NCBI RefSeq assembly: GCF_003700275.1
Contig: NZ_RBRE01000008.1
Coordinates: 1-64,000 of the forward strand
Direction of reading: 5' to 3'
Source of the DNA: Pseudomonas cichorii
GTDB taxonomy: Bacteria; Pseudomonadota; Gammaproteobacteria; Pseudomonadales; Pseudomonadaceae
DNA: 64,000 bases
The notes beneath the pieces were generated by a model. The model worked only from the letters and a program-made list of their open reading frames with translations. It was not told the origin of the DNA and did not search any database. This document shows, in pieces, positions 27,812 to 37,623 of this stretch. Each line of letters begins with the position of its first letter. Positions within the stretch are counted from its first letter, which is position 1. The translations under genes and the position numbers were made by a program.

Positions 27812-28642
27812 TCAGGGGTTCATCAGGTCGGTCAGTTTCCGGGTGGCGTAGTAGTCTGCGGCGATGATTTCATCGGTGCGTCTCGGGATGTCCCTGTCGA
27901 TGGCATAACTGAACAGGCCGCCTTTACGCCCGCCGTCACTTGGCTGCCAATTGGCATAGTCATAAGCCCGGCCGCTGTTCCGGTCTTCGCTGATGTCGTT
28001 CCATTGCGGGCCGCGTTCTTCATAAAAGGAAAAGCCCGGAACAAATTTTCTCGCCGGCAGGAAATCCTTGAAGCTGTTGTAGACAGGGTCCATCTGGCCA
28101 AGACTTCTGCCATAGGCCTGCAAGAACAGGTAGTTGATCATCGGGCCTGTTTCTCTGAACAGAGGATCGGCACCGGTTCGGTTAGTGTCGATGATCAGCA
28201 GTTTTTCCGTGCCGGACAACGGGCCAAGATGTTTGGAGAACAATGCGCAGACATTTACCGTCTTGCGGTGTTCGGCCTCAGTGAGTGTGCGTTCAAAGTC
28301 TATATCGAACCCGTCAAGCTGGAAGGGGTTTATATAAGTATCCATTATCATGTCGACATACTTCTGATGACCGGCCGGGGTATCCGGATAGTTGATGTTG
28401 TCGAGCAGACCCTGGATTCCCTGAGTGATGACCACCTTAGTGCCGTTGCGATGAAGGTGCGGTACGTAGATGTCCTTCAGGGCTTGCCAGTAGGGGTTGT
28501 CAGGGGGCGTTTCAACAGGAAAGACCAGGGCAATATCGAGATTTTCAGGAAGTTCGTTCATCGCGGTCTTGTTAATGACAGGATCCGTCGCTTTATCGCG
28601 CCAGGTTCTAAAATACCCGGCCATGATGTTTTCGTTGTTCAT
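27812..28642 (-). CDS. GH18-family glycoside hydrolase, endo-beta-N-acetylglucosaminidase-like
   Basis: 276 codons. The catalytic strand reads D-G-F-D-I-D-F-E, the D-x-x-D-x-D-x-E motif of family 18, with the final Glu as proton donor. The N-terminal I-M-A-G-Y-F-R-T-W, the segment K-V-V-I-T-Q-G-I-Q-G and the Y-L-F-L-Q-A-Y-G strand fit a small single-domain TIM barrel like EndoF/EndoH-type enzymes that cut N-glycans. No signal peptide or lipobox is visible, so it is cytoplasmic or exported by another route. Monocistronic between two REP doublets; probably acquired. Confidence 0.72.
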   Translation of the reverse strand: MNNENIMAGYFRTWRDKATDPVINKTAMNELPENLDIALVFPVETPPDNPYWQALKDIYVPHLHRNGTKVVITQGIQGLLDNINYPDTPAGHQKYVDMIMDTYINPFQLDGFDIDFERTLTEAEHRKTVNVCALFSKHLGPLSGTEKLLIIDTNRTGADPLFRETGPMINYLFLQAYGRSLGQMDPVYNSFKDFLPARKFVPGFSFYEERGPQWNDISEDRNSGRAYDYANWQPSDGGRKGGLFSYAIDRDIPRRTDEIIAADYYATRKLTDLMNP

Positions 28643-28774
28643 GTGTAATTCCTTTTACGTTATGGAACTCCTGAAAACTTTAGTGCTGCTGCCTGGGTGC
28701 TGTGAGTTGCGATGGAGGTTTTCTGATGTAAGGCCGATCAAGCGATGAGCGGAAATCTCCGAATATATATCGGT

Positions 28775-28817
28775 AAGCGAATTCATTCGCGAACCGAACT
28801 CGCAAATGAATTCGCTT
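28775..28817. repeat. REP-type inverted repeat downstream of cobK
   Basis: Arms AAGCGAATTCATTCGCGA (28775-28792) and its near-complement (28800-28817, one mismatch). It lies just after the cobK stop and may mark the end of the cobLDK message. Confidence 0.8.
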
Positions 28818-28826
28818 CGTGAACAT

Positions 28827-29540
28827 TCAAGCTATGGCTTGCAGCACATCCTCGACGCTGCCCAGCACCCGATCTACCTCCGGCAACAGCGGGCGTTTCA
28901 GCACCAATACCGGCAACCCGAGTTCGCGGGCCACTTGCAGTTTGGGTTCGGTGGAGCTGCTGCCGCTGTTCTTGCTGATCAGGACGTCGATCCGGCGCCG
29001 CGCGAACAGGGCGCGTTCGTCTTCGAGGTGGAAAGGGCCGCGGGCGCCAATCACTTCGCATTGTTCGTTGCCGGGATAAGGATCCAGGGCGCGCAGGGTC
29101 CAGAACTGGTGTCCGGGGATTTCGTGCAGGTGCTGCAACGGCTCGCGGCCCAGAGTGAATAGCGGGCGCTTGAACGGCGCGAGGGCGATGCTCAATTCGG
29201 CCCAGTCCGCTACTTCACGCCAGTCATCTTCCGGCCCGGCCTGCCACGCCGGACGGCGCAGGGCCCAGCAGGGAATGCCGGCCATTTGTGCCGCGCGGGC
29301 GGCGTTATGGCTGATTTGCGCGGCATAGGGATGAGTGGCATCCAGCAGCAGGTCGACACCCTGTTCGCGGATGAACTGCGCCATGCCCTCGGCGCCACCG
29401 TAGCCCCCCACCTTGAGCTGACAGTTCAGGTCGGTCGGCACGCGGCCCACACCGGCCAGACTGTAGATATGTTGCGGCCCCAGCGTCCGGGCAATCGCCA
29501 GCGCTTCGGTTACACCGCCCAGCAGCAATATGCGTTTCAT
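28827..29540 (-). CDS. cobK: Precorrin-6A reductase
   Basis: 237 codons; ATG 29540 overlaps the cbiD stop by four bases, which decides the start. It opens with the nucleotide-binding strand [10 protein letters not shown] and carries the family motifs D-A-T-H-P-Y-A and S-K-N-S-G. CobK reduces precorrin-6A to precorrin-6B with NADPH in cobalamin ring synthesis. Last gene of the minus-strand cobL-cbiD-cobK operon. Confidence 0.92.
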   Translation of the reverse strand: MKRILLLGGVTEALAIARTLGPQHIYSLAGVGRVPTDLNCQLKVGGYGGAEGMAQFIREQGVDLLLDATHPYAAQISHNAARAAQMAGIPCWALRRPAWQAGPEDDWREVADWAELSIALAPFKRPLFTLGREPLQHLHEIPGHQFWTLRALDPYPGNEQCEVIGARGPFHLEDERALFARRRIDVLISKNSGSSSTEPKLQVARELGLPVLVLKRPLLPEVDRVLGSVEDVLQAIA

Positions 29541-30634
29541 GCGCTTACTCCAGCCTGTCCGACAATTGCGCCCTGACGATCGATGGCGAACACTTCTACT
29601 TCTACCTGAGCAGGCACCACGCTTCGGGCAAAATCCAGTGCATGCTGGCAGACGGAATCGCCCAGCGGTACGCCCGCCGCTGCGCTCATGGCCAACGCCT
29701 GCTGGCTGGTATTGGCCCCGCGAATCGCGTCCTGCAACTCCAGGTCGGCTCCCGCCGCGGCAGCCCATTGCGCCAGTTGCGGCAGGTTGATGCTGGAATG
29801 GCGACTGTGCAGGTCCATGTGGCCGGCAGCCAGTTTGCTGATCTTGCCGAAGCCGCCACAAATGCTCAGTTTGGCCACCGGCACCTTGCGCAGGTGTTTG
29901 AGCACAGCTCCCACGAAGTCGCCCATTTCGATCAGGGCGATTTCCGGCAGGTTGTAGACCCGGCGCATGGTGTCCTCGCTGGCGTTGCCGGTGCAGGCGG
30001 CGATATGCAGATAGCCATTGGTTTTGGCGACATCGATGCCCTGATGGATGGAAGCGATGTAAGCCGCGCAGGAGAATGGCCGGACAATGCCGCTGGTGCC
30101 CAGAATCGACAGCCCGCCGAGAATGCCCAGGCGCGGATTCATGGTTTTCAGGGCCAGGGCTTCACCGCCTTCGACGCCCACCGTGACCTCGAAACCCCCA
30201 ACGTAGCCGACTTCCTGCGCCAGTCCCAGCAGATGCTCGGTCATCATCCGGCGTGGCACCGGGTTGATCGCCGGTTCACCGACATTCAGCACCAGACCCG
30301 GACGGGTCACGGTGCCGACGCCCTTGCCGGCGACAAAGCGCACGCCCGGCTCGGCGATCAGCCGCACGCGGGCAAAGACCAGCGCGCCATGGGTCACGTC
30401 GGGATCGTCCCCGGCGTCCTTGATTGTCGCGGCTTCCGCGCCATCCTCCACAAGCCGACAGAACTCCAGGCGCATCTGCACCTGTTTGCCCTTGGGCAGC
30501 ACGATCTGCACCGCATCGTTGAACTGGCCGCCGAGCAGCAGGCGAGCCGCCGCAAGGCTGGTGGCCGTGGCGCAACTGCCGGTGGTCAGGCCGCTGCGCA
30601 GAGGCGCTGGCTGTTCGGCGGTTTCATCACGCAT
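29537..30634 (-). CDS. cbiD: Cobalt-precorrin-5B (C1)-methyltransferase CbiD
   Basis: 365 codons; ATG 30634 shares one base with the cobL stop. Signature [13 protein letters not shown] at the N-terminus, [12 protein letters not shown] and later [12 protein letters not shown]. CbiD belongs to the early-cobalt (anaerobic) route, yet occurs in pseudomonads beside CobG of the oxygen-dependent route, where it replaces CobF. Confidence 0.94.
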   Translation of the reverse strand: MRDETAEQPAPLRSGLTTGSCATATSLAAARLLLGGQFNDAVQIVLPKGKQVQMRLEFCRLVEDGAEAATIKDAGDDPDVTHGALVFARVRLIAEPGVRFVAGKGVGTVTRPGLVLNVGEPAINPVPRRMMTEHLLGLAQEVGYVGGFEVTVGVEGGEALALKTMNPRLGILGGLSILGTSGIVRPFSCAAYIASIHQGIDVAKTNGYLHIAACTGNASEDTMRRVYNLPEIALIEMGDFVGAVLKHLRKVPVAKLSICGGFGKISKLAAGHMDLHSRHSSINLPQLAQWAAAAGADLELQDAIRGANTSQQALAMSAAAGVPLGDSVCQHALDFARSVVPAQVEVEVFAIDRQGAIVGQAGVSA

Positions 30635-31836
30635 CAGGGTTTGACCACATCCAGCAAGGTGATGGGCAATGCCTGGCGCCAGGTATCGAATTCGCCCAGC
30701 GGCTTGGCGTGGGCGACATGAATGCGGGTCAGTTCGCCGCCATGCTGTTCGCGCCAAGCCATGAGCGTGACCTCGCTTTGCAGGGTGACGGCATTGGCCA
30801 CCAGTCGACCACCGGAGCGCAGTTGCTTCCAGCAGGCTTCCAGCACGCCGGGGCGCGTCACGCCGCCACCGATGAAAATCGCATCCGGGGTTTCCAGGCC
30901 ATGCAGCGCTTCGGGGGCACTGCCGCGCACCAGTTGCAGGCCGGGCACGCCCAGCGCATCGCGGTTGAATTCGATCAGGTGCTGGCGACCTTCATCGGCT
31001 TCGATGGCCAGGGTGCGGCAGGTGGGATGCGCGCGCATCCATTCGATGCCGATGGAGCCGCAGCCTGCGCCGACATCCCAGAGCAGTTCGCCGGGCACCG
31101 GAGCCAGCCGCGCCAGAGTAATGGCCCGCACATCGCGCTTGGTGAGCTGGCCGTCATGCTCGAAAGCATCGTCCGGCAGCCCGGCGAGGTTACTCAGGCG
31201 CGGTGCATTGGCGTCTGCGCGGCAGTCGATGGCCAGCAGATTCAGCGCGGCAATTTCCGGATTGGCCCATTCGCTGGCCAGCCCGTCGATCCGCCGCTCG
31301 GCTTCGCCACCCAAATGCTCAAGCACGGTCATGATGCTGGGACCGAAACCCCGCTCGCGCAGCAGCCCGGCAATCGCTGCCGGGCTGCTGCCATCGTTGC
31401 TCAGCACCAATAACCGCATGCCATGCTGAAACTGGGCGTTCAATGCGGCCAGAGGACGGGCGACCACCGACAGTGTGACGACATCCTGCAAGGGCCAACC
31501 CAGGCGGGCGGCGGCGAGGGAATAGGAAGAGGGCGCGGAAACCACGCGCATCTCGTCAATGGCAACCACCCGCGCCAGACTGGCGCCGACCCCGAACAGC
31601 ATCGGATCGCCGCTGGCCAGCACACAGACTTCGGCGCCGCGCTGCTCAAGCACCGGATTCAGGGAAAACGGGCTGGGCCAGGCCCGGCGTTCGGCAGCAA
31701 TGCAGCGCGGCAGCAAGGCGAGCTGGCGCGGGCTGCCGAACACCTGATCGGCATGCAGCAGCGCATGCCGGGCATTCTTGCCCAGGCCTTTATAGCCGTC
31801 TTCCCCGATTCCCACGACGGTCAGCCACGGTGACAT
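30634..31836 (-). CDS. cobL: Precorrin-6Y C5,15-methyltransferase (CbiE-CbiT fusion)
   Basis: 400 codons. ATG 31836 has a G-A-G-G-G site six bases upstream; an ATG at 31842 directly abuts that site. The N-terminal half ([11 protein letters not shown]) is the CbiE tetrapyrrole methylase. The C-terminal half ([20 protein letters not shown]) is the CbiT methyltransferase, which also decarboxylates the ring side chain. First gene of the operon, divergent from cobG. Confidence 0.94.
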   Translation of the reverse strand: MSPWLTVVGIGEDGYKGLGKNARHALLHADQVFGSPRQLALLPRCIAAERRAWPSPFSLNPVLEQRGAEVCVLASGDPMLFGVGASLARVVAIDEMRVVSAPSSYSLAAARLGWPLQDVVTLSVVARPLAALNAQFQHGMRLLVLSNDGSSPAAIAGLLRERGFGPSIMTVLEHLGGEAERRIDGLASEWANPEIAALNLLAIDCRADANAPRLSNLAGLPDDAFEHDGQLTKRDVRAITLARLAPVPGELLWDVGAGCGSIGIEWMRAHPTCRTLAIEADEGRQHLIEFNRDALGVPGLQLVRGSAPEALHGLETPDAIFIGGGVTRPGVLEACWKQLRSGGRLVANAVTLQSEVTLMAWREQHGGELTRIHVAHAKPLGEFDTWRQALPITLLDVVKP

Positions 31837-31912
31837 GTACATCCCTCGATCCGAACTTCCGACAGAGCGTCTTTTCATGCTGGCGGACAAAGCAGGCATA
31901 ATACCGCGCCCG

Positions 31913-31930
31913 ATAGGCACATGTGCCTAT
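31913..31930. promoter_or_regulatory. 18-bp perfect palindrome in the cobL-cobG divergent region, candidate operator
   Basis: ATAGGCACATGTGCCTAT is self-complementary over all 18 bases. It lies 10 bases after a CATAAT box (31898-31903) that could be the -10 of cobG, so a bound dimer would cover the start of transcription. An in-frame ATG for cobG lies inside it, another reason to prefer the downstream start. No known regulator is assigned. Confidence 0.45.
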
Positions 31931-31974
31931 TGAAGCTGCAACCGGGTTCCAGAAAGTCCAGATCGGGTGATTCA

Positions 31975-33318
31975 TTGAACGAGCCGAAGTACGCTCGCAA
32001 GTCCTCCATAACCATTCGCCCCTCGGCCTGTCCGGGGTTGTTGCGTATCGTCCCGGCGCTGGACGGCGGAATCTGCCGGATCAAGCTGGCCGGTGGCGTG
32101 ATCAGCAGTGCCCGGGCGTTGGCGGTGGCGCAGGCTGCAAGTACTTATGCACAGGGCGTGATCGAGGCGACCAATCGTTCCAACCTGCAGATTCGCGGCA
32201 TTGGTGCCGATCATGACGGGCTGATCCAGTCGTTGATGGCTGCCGGCCTTGGTCCGGCCAATCCCGACAGCGACGATGTGCGCAACCTGATGCTCAGCCC
32301 CAGTGCCGGGCTGGATCCGCAGATGCTGTTCGATACCCGGCCGCTGGCGGCGCAGATTCTGGCGTCTCTGGAGACGCATTCGCGCTTTCATGAGCTGTCG
32401 CCCAAGTTTGCCCTGTCGCTGGATGGCGGCGAAGCGCTGGTCATGCTGGAACACCCGCATGATCTGTGGCTTTCGGCGCTGACCGTGGACGACGAGGTAC
32501 TGCTGGCCTTCGGGCTGGCGGGTTGCCCGGCCCATGACCGGCCGCTGGCCGCAGTACCGCTGGCGCACGGGCATGAGCTGGTGGTCACGGTTCTGGAACT
32601 GTTTCTTGACCTGGCGCGCCCGGAACATACCCGCATGCGCCATCTGCTGGCAGAAGTGTCGGCTGGAGAAATCCTGGCTCATCTGTCTGCGCGGCTAAGT
32701 GTTTCGCTGCGCACTGATCAGAAAATAACCGATTGGCAACGCCCGACCAACGCTGACAGTCTGCATATCGGCATTTATCCACAGGTGCAGCCAGGGCTGG
32801 TATCGGTGGGTGGTGTGGTGCCGCTTGGGCGGCTGGATGCCACGATGCTGCAAAGCGTCGCCCGCCTGGCCAGTGATCAGGGCGACGGCAGCCTGCGCCT
32901 GACGCCATGGCAAAGCCTGTTGCTGCCCAATGTGCCCGTCGAGCAGGCCGCGGCGGTGCTGGCGGCCTTGCAGGCTGCGGGGCTGATCTGTTCGAGCGCG
33001 CAGCCGCTGGCGCGTCTGGTTGCCTGTACCGGTTCGGCAGGTTGCGGCAAAGGGCTTGCCGATACCAAGGCCGATGCCTTGCTGCTGGCTGAGCAATTAC
33101 CACGCAGCGAAGCCGCACATTTGACTGGCTGCGCACGTTCCTGCGCAGCGGCGCATGTTGCGCCGGTGACCTTGCTGGCGGTTTCGCCCGGTCATTACGA
33201 CCTCTATTTTCGCGATGCAGCACACCCCGGTTTTGGTGTGCTGCGTGCGCGTGACCTCACTATTGAAGCCGTCGGCGAGCAGTTGGCCGCCGACCACGGA
33301 GCCGTTTTGCATGATTGA
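31975..33318 (+). CDS. cobG: Precorrin-3B synthase
   Basis: 447 codons from a TTG at 31975 (G-G-T-G-A five bases upstream; product M-N-E-P). The upstream ATG at 31921 is inside the palindrome and less likely. The nitrite/sulfite-reductase fold is shown by R-P-S-A-C-P-G-L-L-R-I at the start and the Fe-S cysteines in C-T-G-S-A-G-C-G-K and T-G-C-A-R-S-C-A. CobG hydroxylates precorrin-3A with oxygen, marking the aerobic pathway. First gene of the plus-strand cobGHIJ operon. Confidence 0.9.
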   Translation: MNEPKYARKSSITIRPSACPGLLRIVPALDGGICRIKLAGGVISSARALAVAQAASTYAQGVIEATNRSNLQIRGIGADHDGLIQSLMAAGLGPANPDSDDVRNLMLSPSAGLDPQMLFDTRPLAAQILASLETHSRFHELSPKFALSLDGGEALVMLEHPHDLWLSALTVDDEVLLAFGLAGCPAHDRPLAAVPLAHGHELVVTVLELFLDLARPEHTRMRHLLAEVSAGEILAHLSARLSVSLRTDQKITDWQRPTNADSLHIGIYPQVQPGLVSVGGVVPLGRLDATMLQSVARLASDQGDGSLRLTPWQSLLLPNVPVEQAAAVLAALQAAGLICSSAQPLARLVACTGSAGCGKGLADTKADALLLAEQLPRSEAAHLTGCARSCAAAHVAPVTLLAVSPGHYDLYFRDAAHPGFGVLRARDLTIEAVGEQLAADHGAVLHD

Positions 33319-33937
33319 TTACATCCGCGATGGTCAGGAGATTTATCGCAACTCCTTCTCGATCATTCGCGCCGAGGCGCGTCTGGACACGATCCCGGCC
33401 GATCTGGAAAAGCTCGCGGTGCGTGTGATTCACGCCTGCGGCATGGTCGAGGTCATCGAAGACCTGCGTTTCTCGCCGGGTGCCGGAACTGCCGGGCGCA
33501 CTGCCCTGGCGGCGGGTGCGCCGATCCTCTGCGATGCGCGCATGGTGTCCGAAGGCATCACTCGTTCGCGGCTGCCGGCCAACAATCAGATCATCTGCAC
33601 CCTGCACGACGAGGGCGTACCGGAAATGGCCCGTGAACTGGGCAATACCCGTTCTGCCGTGGCGCTGGAGCACTGGCGCCCGCATCTTGAGGGCAGCGTG
33701 GTGGTGATCGGCAATGCGCCGACGGCACTGTTCTATCTGCTGGAAATGCTCGATGCCGGCGCGCCGAAACCGGCGTTGATCCTCGGCTTCCCGGTGGGCT
33801 TCGTCGGCGCTGCCGAATCCAAGGCCATGCTCGCCGCTGACAGCCGTGGCGTGCCTTTCGTGATCATGCAAGGCCGGCGTGGCGGCAGCGCCATGGCAGT
33901 GGCTGCGCTCAACGCGCTGGCGACGGAGATCGAATGA
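33311..33937 (+). CDS. cobH: Precorrin-8X methylmutase
   Basis: 208 codons; ATG overlaps the cobG stop by eight bases, showing coupling. It has [17 protein letters not shown], the catalytic-histidine segment V-I-H-A-C-G-M-V and the C-terminal G-R-R-G-G-S-A-M-A. CobH moves the C11 methyl to C12, giving hydrogenobyrinate. Confidence 0.95.
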   Translation: MIDYIRDGQEIYRNSFSIIRAEARLDTIPADLEKLAVRVIHACGMVEVIEDLRFSPGAGTAGRTALAAGAPILCDARMVSEGITRSRLPANNQIICTLHDEGVPEMARELGNTRSAVALEHWRPHLEGSVVVIGNAPTALFYLLEMLDAGAPKPALILGFPVGFVGAAESKAMLAADSRGVPFVIMQGRRGGSAMAVAALNALATEIE

Positions 33938-34668
33938 TGCAGGCTCGTGGTCGATTGATTGGCCTGGGCGTCGGCCCCGGCGATCCGGAACTGATTACCG
34001 TCAAGGCGCTGCGCCTGCTGCGCGAATCGCCGGTGGTGGCCTATTTCGTAGCCAAGGGCAAGAAAGGCAATGCCTTCGGCATCATCGAAGGTCACTTGCA
34101 GGAAGCCCAGACGCTGATGCCGCTGGTGTATCCGGTGACCACCGAGGCGTTGCCTGCACCGCTGTCCTACGAGCAGGTCATCAGTGACTTCTATGATGAG
34201 GCGAGCCTCGACGTTGCGGCCCATCTGGATGCCGGGCGCGACGTGGCGGTGATCTGCGAGGGCGACCCGTTCTTCTATGGTTCCTACATGTATCTTCATG
34301 ATCGCCTGGCCGAGCGCTATGAAGCCCAGGTAATTCCGGGCGTTTGCTCGATGCTCGGCGGCGCGTCGGTACTGGGCGTACCACTGGTGTATCGCAATCA
34401 GAGCCTGTCGGTGCTGTCCGGCGTGCTGTCCCACGAAGAACTCAAGCGCAAGCTGGCCGATGCAGATGCGGCGGTCATCATGAAGCTGGGGCGCAACTTC
34501 CCCAAGGTTCGCGATGTGCTGGCCGAGCTGGGTATGGCCGAGCGGGCGCTGTATGTCGAGCGCGCAACCATGAGCAACCAGAAGATCGTGCCGCTGGATC
34601 AGGTCGATCCCATGTCGTCGCCTTACTTCTCGCTGATCATCGTTCCAGGTGAAAGGTGGCAAGGCTGA
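33934..34668 (+). CDS. cobI: Precorrin-2 C20-methyltransferase
   Basis: 244 codons with an ATGA overlap to cobH. Tetrapyrrole methylase motifs [29 protein letters not shown] and V-I-P-G-V-C-S identify it as the C20 enzyme, acting on precorrin-2 early in the pathway. The following gene starts on its stop codon. Confidence 0.95.
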   Translation: MMQARGRLIGLGVGPGDPELITVKALRLLRESPVVAYFVAKGKKGNAFGIIEGHLQEAQTLMPLVYPVTTEALPAPLSYEQVISDFYDEASLDVAAHLDAGRDVAVICEGDPFFYGSYMYLHDRLAERYEAQVIPGVCSMLGGASVLGVPLVYRNQSLSVLSGVLSHEELKRKLADADAAVIMKLGRNFPKVRDVLAELGMAERALYVERATMSNQKIVPLDQVDPMSSPYFSLIIVPGERWQG

Positions 34669-36371
34669 TGGCTCAGAACATTCCGGCCATCGTTATCCTC
34701 GGTAACGGCAGCCTTGCGACGGCACGACGCATTCAGCAGCTTTATCCCGACGCGCTGATTCATGGCCTGGCCGAGCGGGTGCAGGGCGCCGACCAGACTT
34801 ACAGCGAGTTTGGCGCGACCCTGCGCCAGCTTTATCAACAGAACACGCCGATCATTGCCCTGTGCGCCGCCGGTATCGTGATTCGCACACTGGCGCCGCT
34901 GTTGCTGGAGAAAGGTGCCGAGCCTGCGGTACTGGCGGTTGCCGAGGATGGCAGTGCGGTCGTGCCGTTGCTCGGCGGGCTGGGCGGGGTCAATGTCATG
35001 GCGCGGGAAATCGCTGCCGGTCTTGGCGTTGCTCCGGCTATCACGACCAGTGGCGAGTTGCGTTTCGGCACCTGCCTGCTCAATCCGCCGAGTGGCTATG
35101 CCCTGGGCGATCTGGAACTGGGCAAACGCTTTGTTTCCGATTTGCTGTCCGGCGAGTCGGTGCGCATCGAAGGCGCAGCGCCATGGCTGGCTCAGGCGCA
35201 GTTGCCCGAGGACCCGCAGGCCGAGTTGGCGATCCATGTGAGCTGTGCCGAGCGCGAGCCTGCCGCGAACGAACTGCTGATTTATCCGCGCAGCGTGCTG
35301 GTTGCGCTCGGCGAAACCGGCCCGGAACTGGCTGATCGCGTGCGTGCAGCCTTGCACGAAGCCAGAGTCGCGCTGCAATCGCTGGCCTGCCTCTTGGCCG
35401 GGGATGTGCAGATGGCCGATCCGCATGTGCATCGAGCCGCCGCCGAACTGGGTGTGCCGGTACGTTTTGTCACAAGCGCTTCGGCCAGCGAGATGGCCCG
35501 CAATGCCGTGCCGCAATTATTACCGCCGATCAGCGTCGGTGAGGGCATGGCCATCGCCGTTGCCCGGCAGCCTTTGGATGTACAGCAGATCGGTCGCGGG
35601 CGTGGACGACTGGCGGTGATCGGTCTCGGGCCGGGCGCTGCCGAGTTGATGGTGCCTGCGGTCAAGGCCGAGCTGGCGCGCGCCAACGATGTACTGGGTT
35701 ACGAAACCTACGTGCGCATGGCCGGGCCGTTCCGGGCCGATCAGGTGCTGCATTGCACTGACAACCGCGAAGAAATGCTGCGCGCCCGCCATGCCTTCGA
35801 GCTGGCGGTGCAGGGCCGTGCGGTGGTGGTGGTATCGTCCGGTGATCCGGGTGTGTTTGCCATGGCGGCAGCAGTACTGGAAGCGTTGCATGAATCCAGC
35901 GATCCCGAGTGGCATGCCGTCGAGCTGGAAATCCTGCCGGGTGTTTCTGCATCCCTGGCAACTGCTGCCCAGGCCGGAGCGCCGTTGGGGCACGACTTCT
36001 GCGTCATGTCGCTGTCGGACAACCTCAAGCCCTGGGAGGTGATTGAAAAGCGCCTGGACCTGGCGGCTCAGGCCGACCTGGCGCTGGCCTTCTACAATCC
36101 CATCTCGCGTTCGCGCCCCTGGCAACTGGGCAAGGCGCTGGATATCGTGCGCCGCCATCGAACGCCTGAAACCCCGGTCACCCTGGGGCGTGACATCGGT
36201 CGACCGGGGCAGACCCTGCGCATCATTACCCTGGATGAGCTGACGCCCGAACAGGTGGATATGCGCACCATGGTGCTGATCGGGTCTTCGACGACCTGTA
36301 CCTTTGCCCGCCCCAACGGTGAGCAATGGGTGTATACGCCGCGCTGGTATCCGGTCAAACTGGGTAGTTGA
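34668..36371 (+). CDS. cobJ: CbiG/CobE-like domain fused to precorrin-3B C17-methyltransferase
   Basis: 567 codons; ATG 34668 shares a base with the cobI stop. Residues about 1-300 resemble CbiG/CobE (A-G-I-V-I-R-T-L-A-P-L-L, then L-L-G-G-L-G-G-V-N). From about residue 305 the CobJ methylase follows (A-V-I-G-L-G-P-G, V-S-S-G-D-P-G-V-F-A-M, L-P-G-V-S-A). The fused form is common in pseudomonads. CobJ methylates C17 and contracts the ring. Last gene of cobGHIJ. Confidence 0.93.
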   Translation: MAQNIPAIVILGNGSLATARRIQQLYPDALIHGLAERVQGADQTYSEFGATLRQLYQQNTPIIALCAAGIVIRTLAPLLLEKGAEPAVLAVAEDGSAVVPLLGGLGGVNVMAREIAAGLGVAPAITTSGELRFGTCLLNPPSGYALGDLELGKRFVSDLLSGESVRIEGAAPWLAQAQLPEDPQAELAIHVSCAEREPAANELLIYPRSVLVALGETGPELADRVRAALHEARVALQSLACLLAGDVQMADPHVHRAAAELGVPVRFVTSASASEMARNAVPQLLPPISVGEGMAIAVARQPLDVQQIGRGRGRLAVIGLGPGAAELMVPAVKAELARANDVLGYETYVRMAGPFRADQVLHCTDNREEMLRARHAFELAVQGRAVVVVSSGDPGVFAMAAAVLEALHESSDPEWHAVELEILPGVSASLATAAQAGAPLGHDFCVMSLSDNLKPWEVIEKRLDLAAQADLALAFYNPISRSRPWQLGKALDIVRRHRTPETPVTLGRDIGRPGQTLRIITLDELTPEQVDMRTMVLIGSSTTCTFARPNGEQWVYTPRWYPVKLGS

Positions 36372-36411
36372 GCCTTCGCATCCGCTCCGAGATCAAACAA
36401 TGCTGTTTGTG

Positions 36412-36499
36412 CAGGAGCGGATTTATCCGCGAAGACAGTCTTTCCGGCAATACAGATGTTGTGAGTGTACAGGCCTCTTTCCGGATAAATCCGGTCCTG
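36412..36499. repeat. REP-type inverted repeat after cobJ
   Basis: Arms at 36412-36433 and 36479-36499 (core GGAGCGGATTTATCCGCGAA; a few mismatches) around about 45 bases. It closes the cobGHIJ operon. From here to 36665 there is no gene: the sequence turns AT-richer and must hold the promoter of the paralogue array, which I cannot place with confidence. Confidence 0.7.
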
Positions 36500-36665
36500 C
36501 AGGGTTGACGTGTATTTGTACGTGAAGAAAAAGTAAGAAGTATCTTTGGCTCGTGCGGGTACTTGTTTACTTCTTTTGTAATTTACACCTGTCCGTCAAT
36601 TTCCCTATTGTCGGTCCAGCACGGTTTGGCTAGTTTGATTTCTCGTTTCTATAAGGAAGTAGACA

Positions 36666-37313
36666 ATGAAGAATCAGGATTTTAATGCCTTGCTGGTCGG
36701 GAATACTATAGTTTCCTTTTCTCCGGGTGTTTCCGCACAAAGTCGCGAGGATATCGCCGACCTGTTGATGTATGCCGATTTCTTTGCCAGCCAGAGCTAC
36801 AGGCCTGGCGAGTTCTGGACCAGCTGGCTCAACTATTACCGCAGCTCTCTCGTCAGTTCCGGTTGCAAATTGACAAGTCAGATCGTCAAGGAGCCGATGT
36901 TCATTACCAGTGCCGAACAGCTGGACAGCATCAGTTTCGAGATTGCCGGCTCGGTGCATGTCGAGAATCTGGTAGAGCTCGCCCGTCGTTCATTCAAGGC
37001 TGTCCGGCTCAACCAATATGCCCGGTATTTCTTTCAGTACGGGGCGGGCACGGGCACGGTTGGCAATTTTCAGGTTGTCCCTTGCGAAGAGGTCGGGGGA
37101 CAAATACACATTCTGCTGTGCGGTGTGCATGCCCGTTCGACAGCCACTTCGGACAGTCGCGGCGGCGACTCGTGGATCAATCGCGAGATGATCGTGCGTC
37201 TGGGCGGAGGGGTCTATGCATTCAACAGCCAGGTTTTCGCTTCGCACAGGGAGCGTATCCGTACCAGATTGAAGGCCGTCGGCAACTTCAATATCCGTCA
37301 GATAAACATCTGA
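36666..37313 (+). CDS. Unknown protein, first of five tandem paralogues (member A)
   Basis: 215 codons; ATG after A-A-G-G-A-A-G. I recognise no named family. It shares with its four downstream neighbours an N-terminal block starting V-G-N-T-I-V-S-F-x-x-G-V-S (G12), a run of helices, and a Trp block (E-F-W-T-S-W-L-N-Y-Y, W51/W54). In the C-terminal half it shares a strand pair N-F-Q-V-V-P-C-E-E-V-x-G-Q-I-H-I-L-L and a closing R-x-R-I-R-T-R-L. No signal peptide and no membrane helix. Unlike members B and D it lacks the hydrophobic central helix. A 310-base AT-rich gap follows it, so it may be transcribed alone. Confidence 0.7.
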   Translation: MKNQDFNALLVGNTIVSFSPGVSAQSREDIADLLMYADFFASQSYRPGEFWTSWLNYYRSSLVSSGCKLTSQIVKEPMFITSAEQLDSISFEIAGSVHVENLVELARRSFKAVRLNQYARYFFQYGAGTGTVGNFQVVPCEEVGGQIHILLCGVHARSTATSDSRGGDSWINREMIVRLGGGVYAFNSQVFASHRERIRTRLKAVGNFNIRQINI

Positions 37314-37623
37314 AGAATTTACTTACAGCGTGGTCTGTAGGAAAAATCTATTGATGATCGAGGTTTTTGGATGGTTTCAGTGTCATTCAGACTCTTGAAT
37401 GATTGAAGGTGATTAAGCAGTTTGAAGCATAACGTCTCATTTTTGCCTTTGCCTTTCTTGTGTTTGTGAAATATGCGGTATGTATTTATTTTTTATCTAT
37501 CGGCTTTGGGAGTTCCTACATTTTGCAATGTGCGATCTCCAAGCGGTATGGAGAAACTCGAAAACATGCGGTAGCTTTGAATTGTCCACCAAGGATTAAC
37601 CCCAAATAAAAAGGAGTTTGAAA
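37314..37623 (+). other. AT-rich intergenic region of 310 bases in the paralogue array
   Basis: No reading frame of note on either strand. Base composition is clearly lower in GC than the flanking core genes, with T-runs such as TATTTATTTTTTATC near 37484. It ends with a strong ribosome site AAGGAG (37611-37616) for the next gene. It probably holds the promoter of member B; no confident -35/-10 pair or terminator was identified. Confidence 0.5.

Noticed and set aside
17772..28817. Short, evenly built repeats considered as a CRISPR array
   Set aside because: The units are inverted pairs scattered kilobases apart, not direct repeats with uniform spacers, and no cas gene is present.
31837..31974. 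Cobalamin riboswitch between cobL and cobG
   Set aside because: The gap is too short for the full aptamer and I do not see the B12-box consensus.
36372..36665. Sigma-54 promoter for the paralogue array
   Set aside because: No GG-N10-GC pair with adequate flanking match was found.
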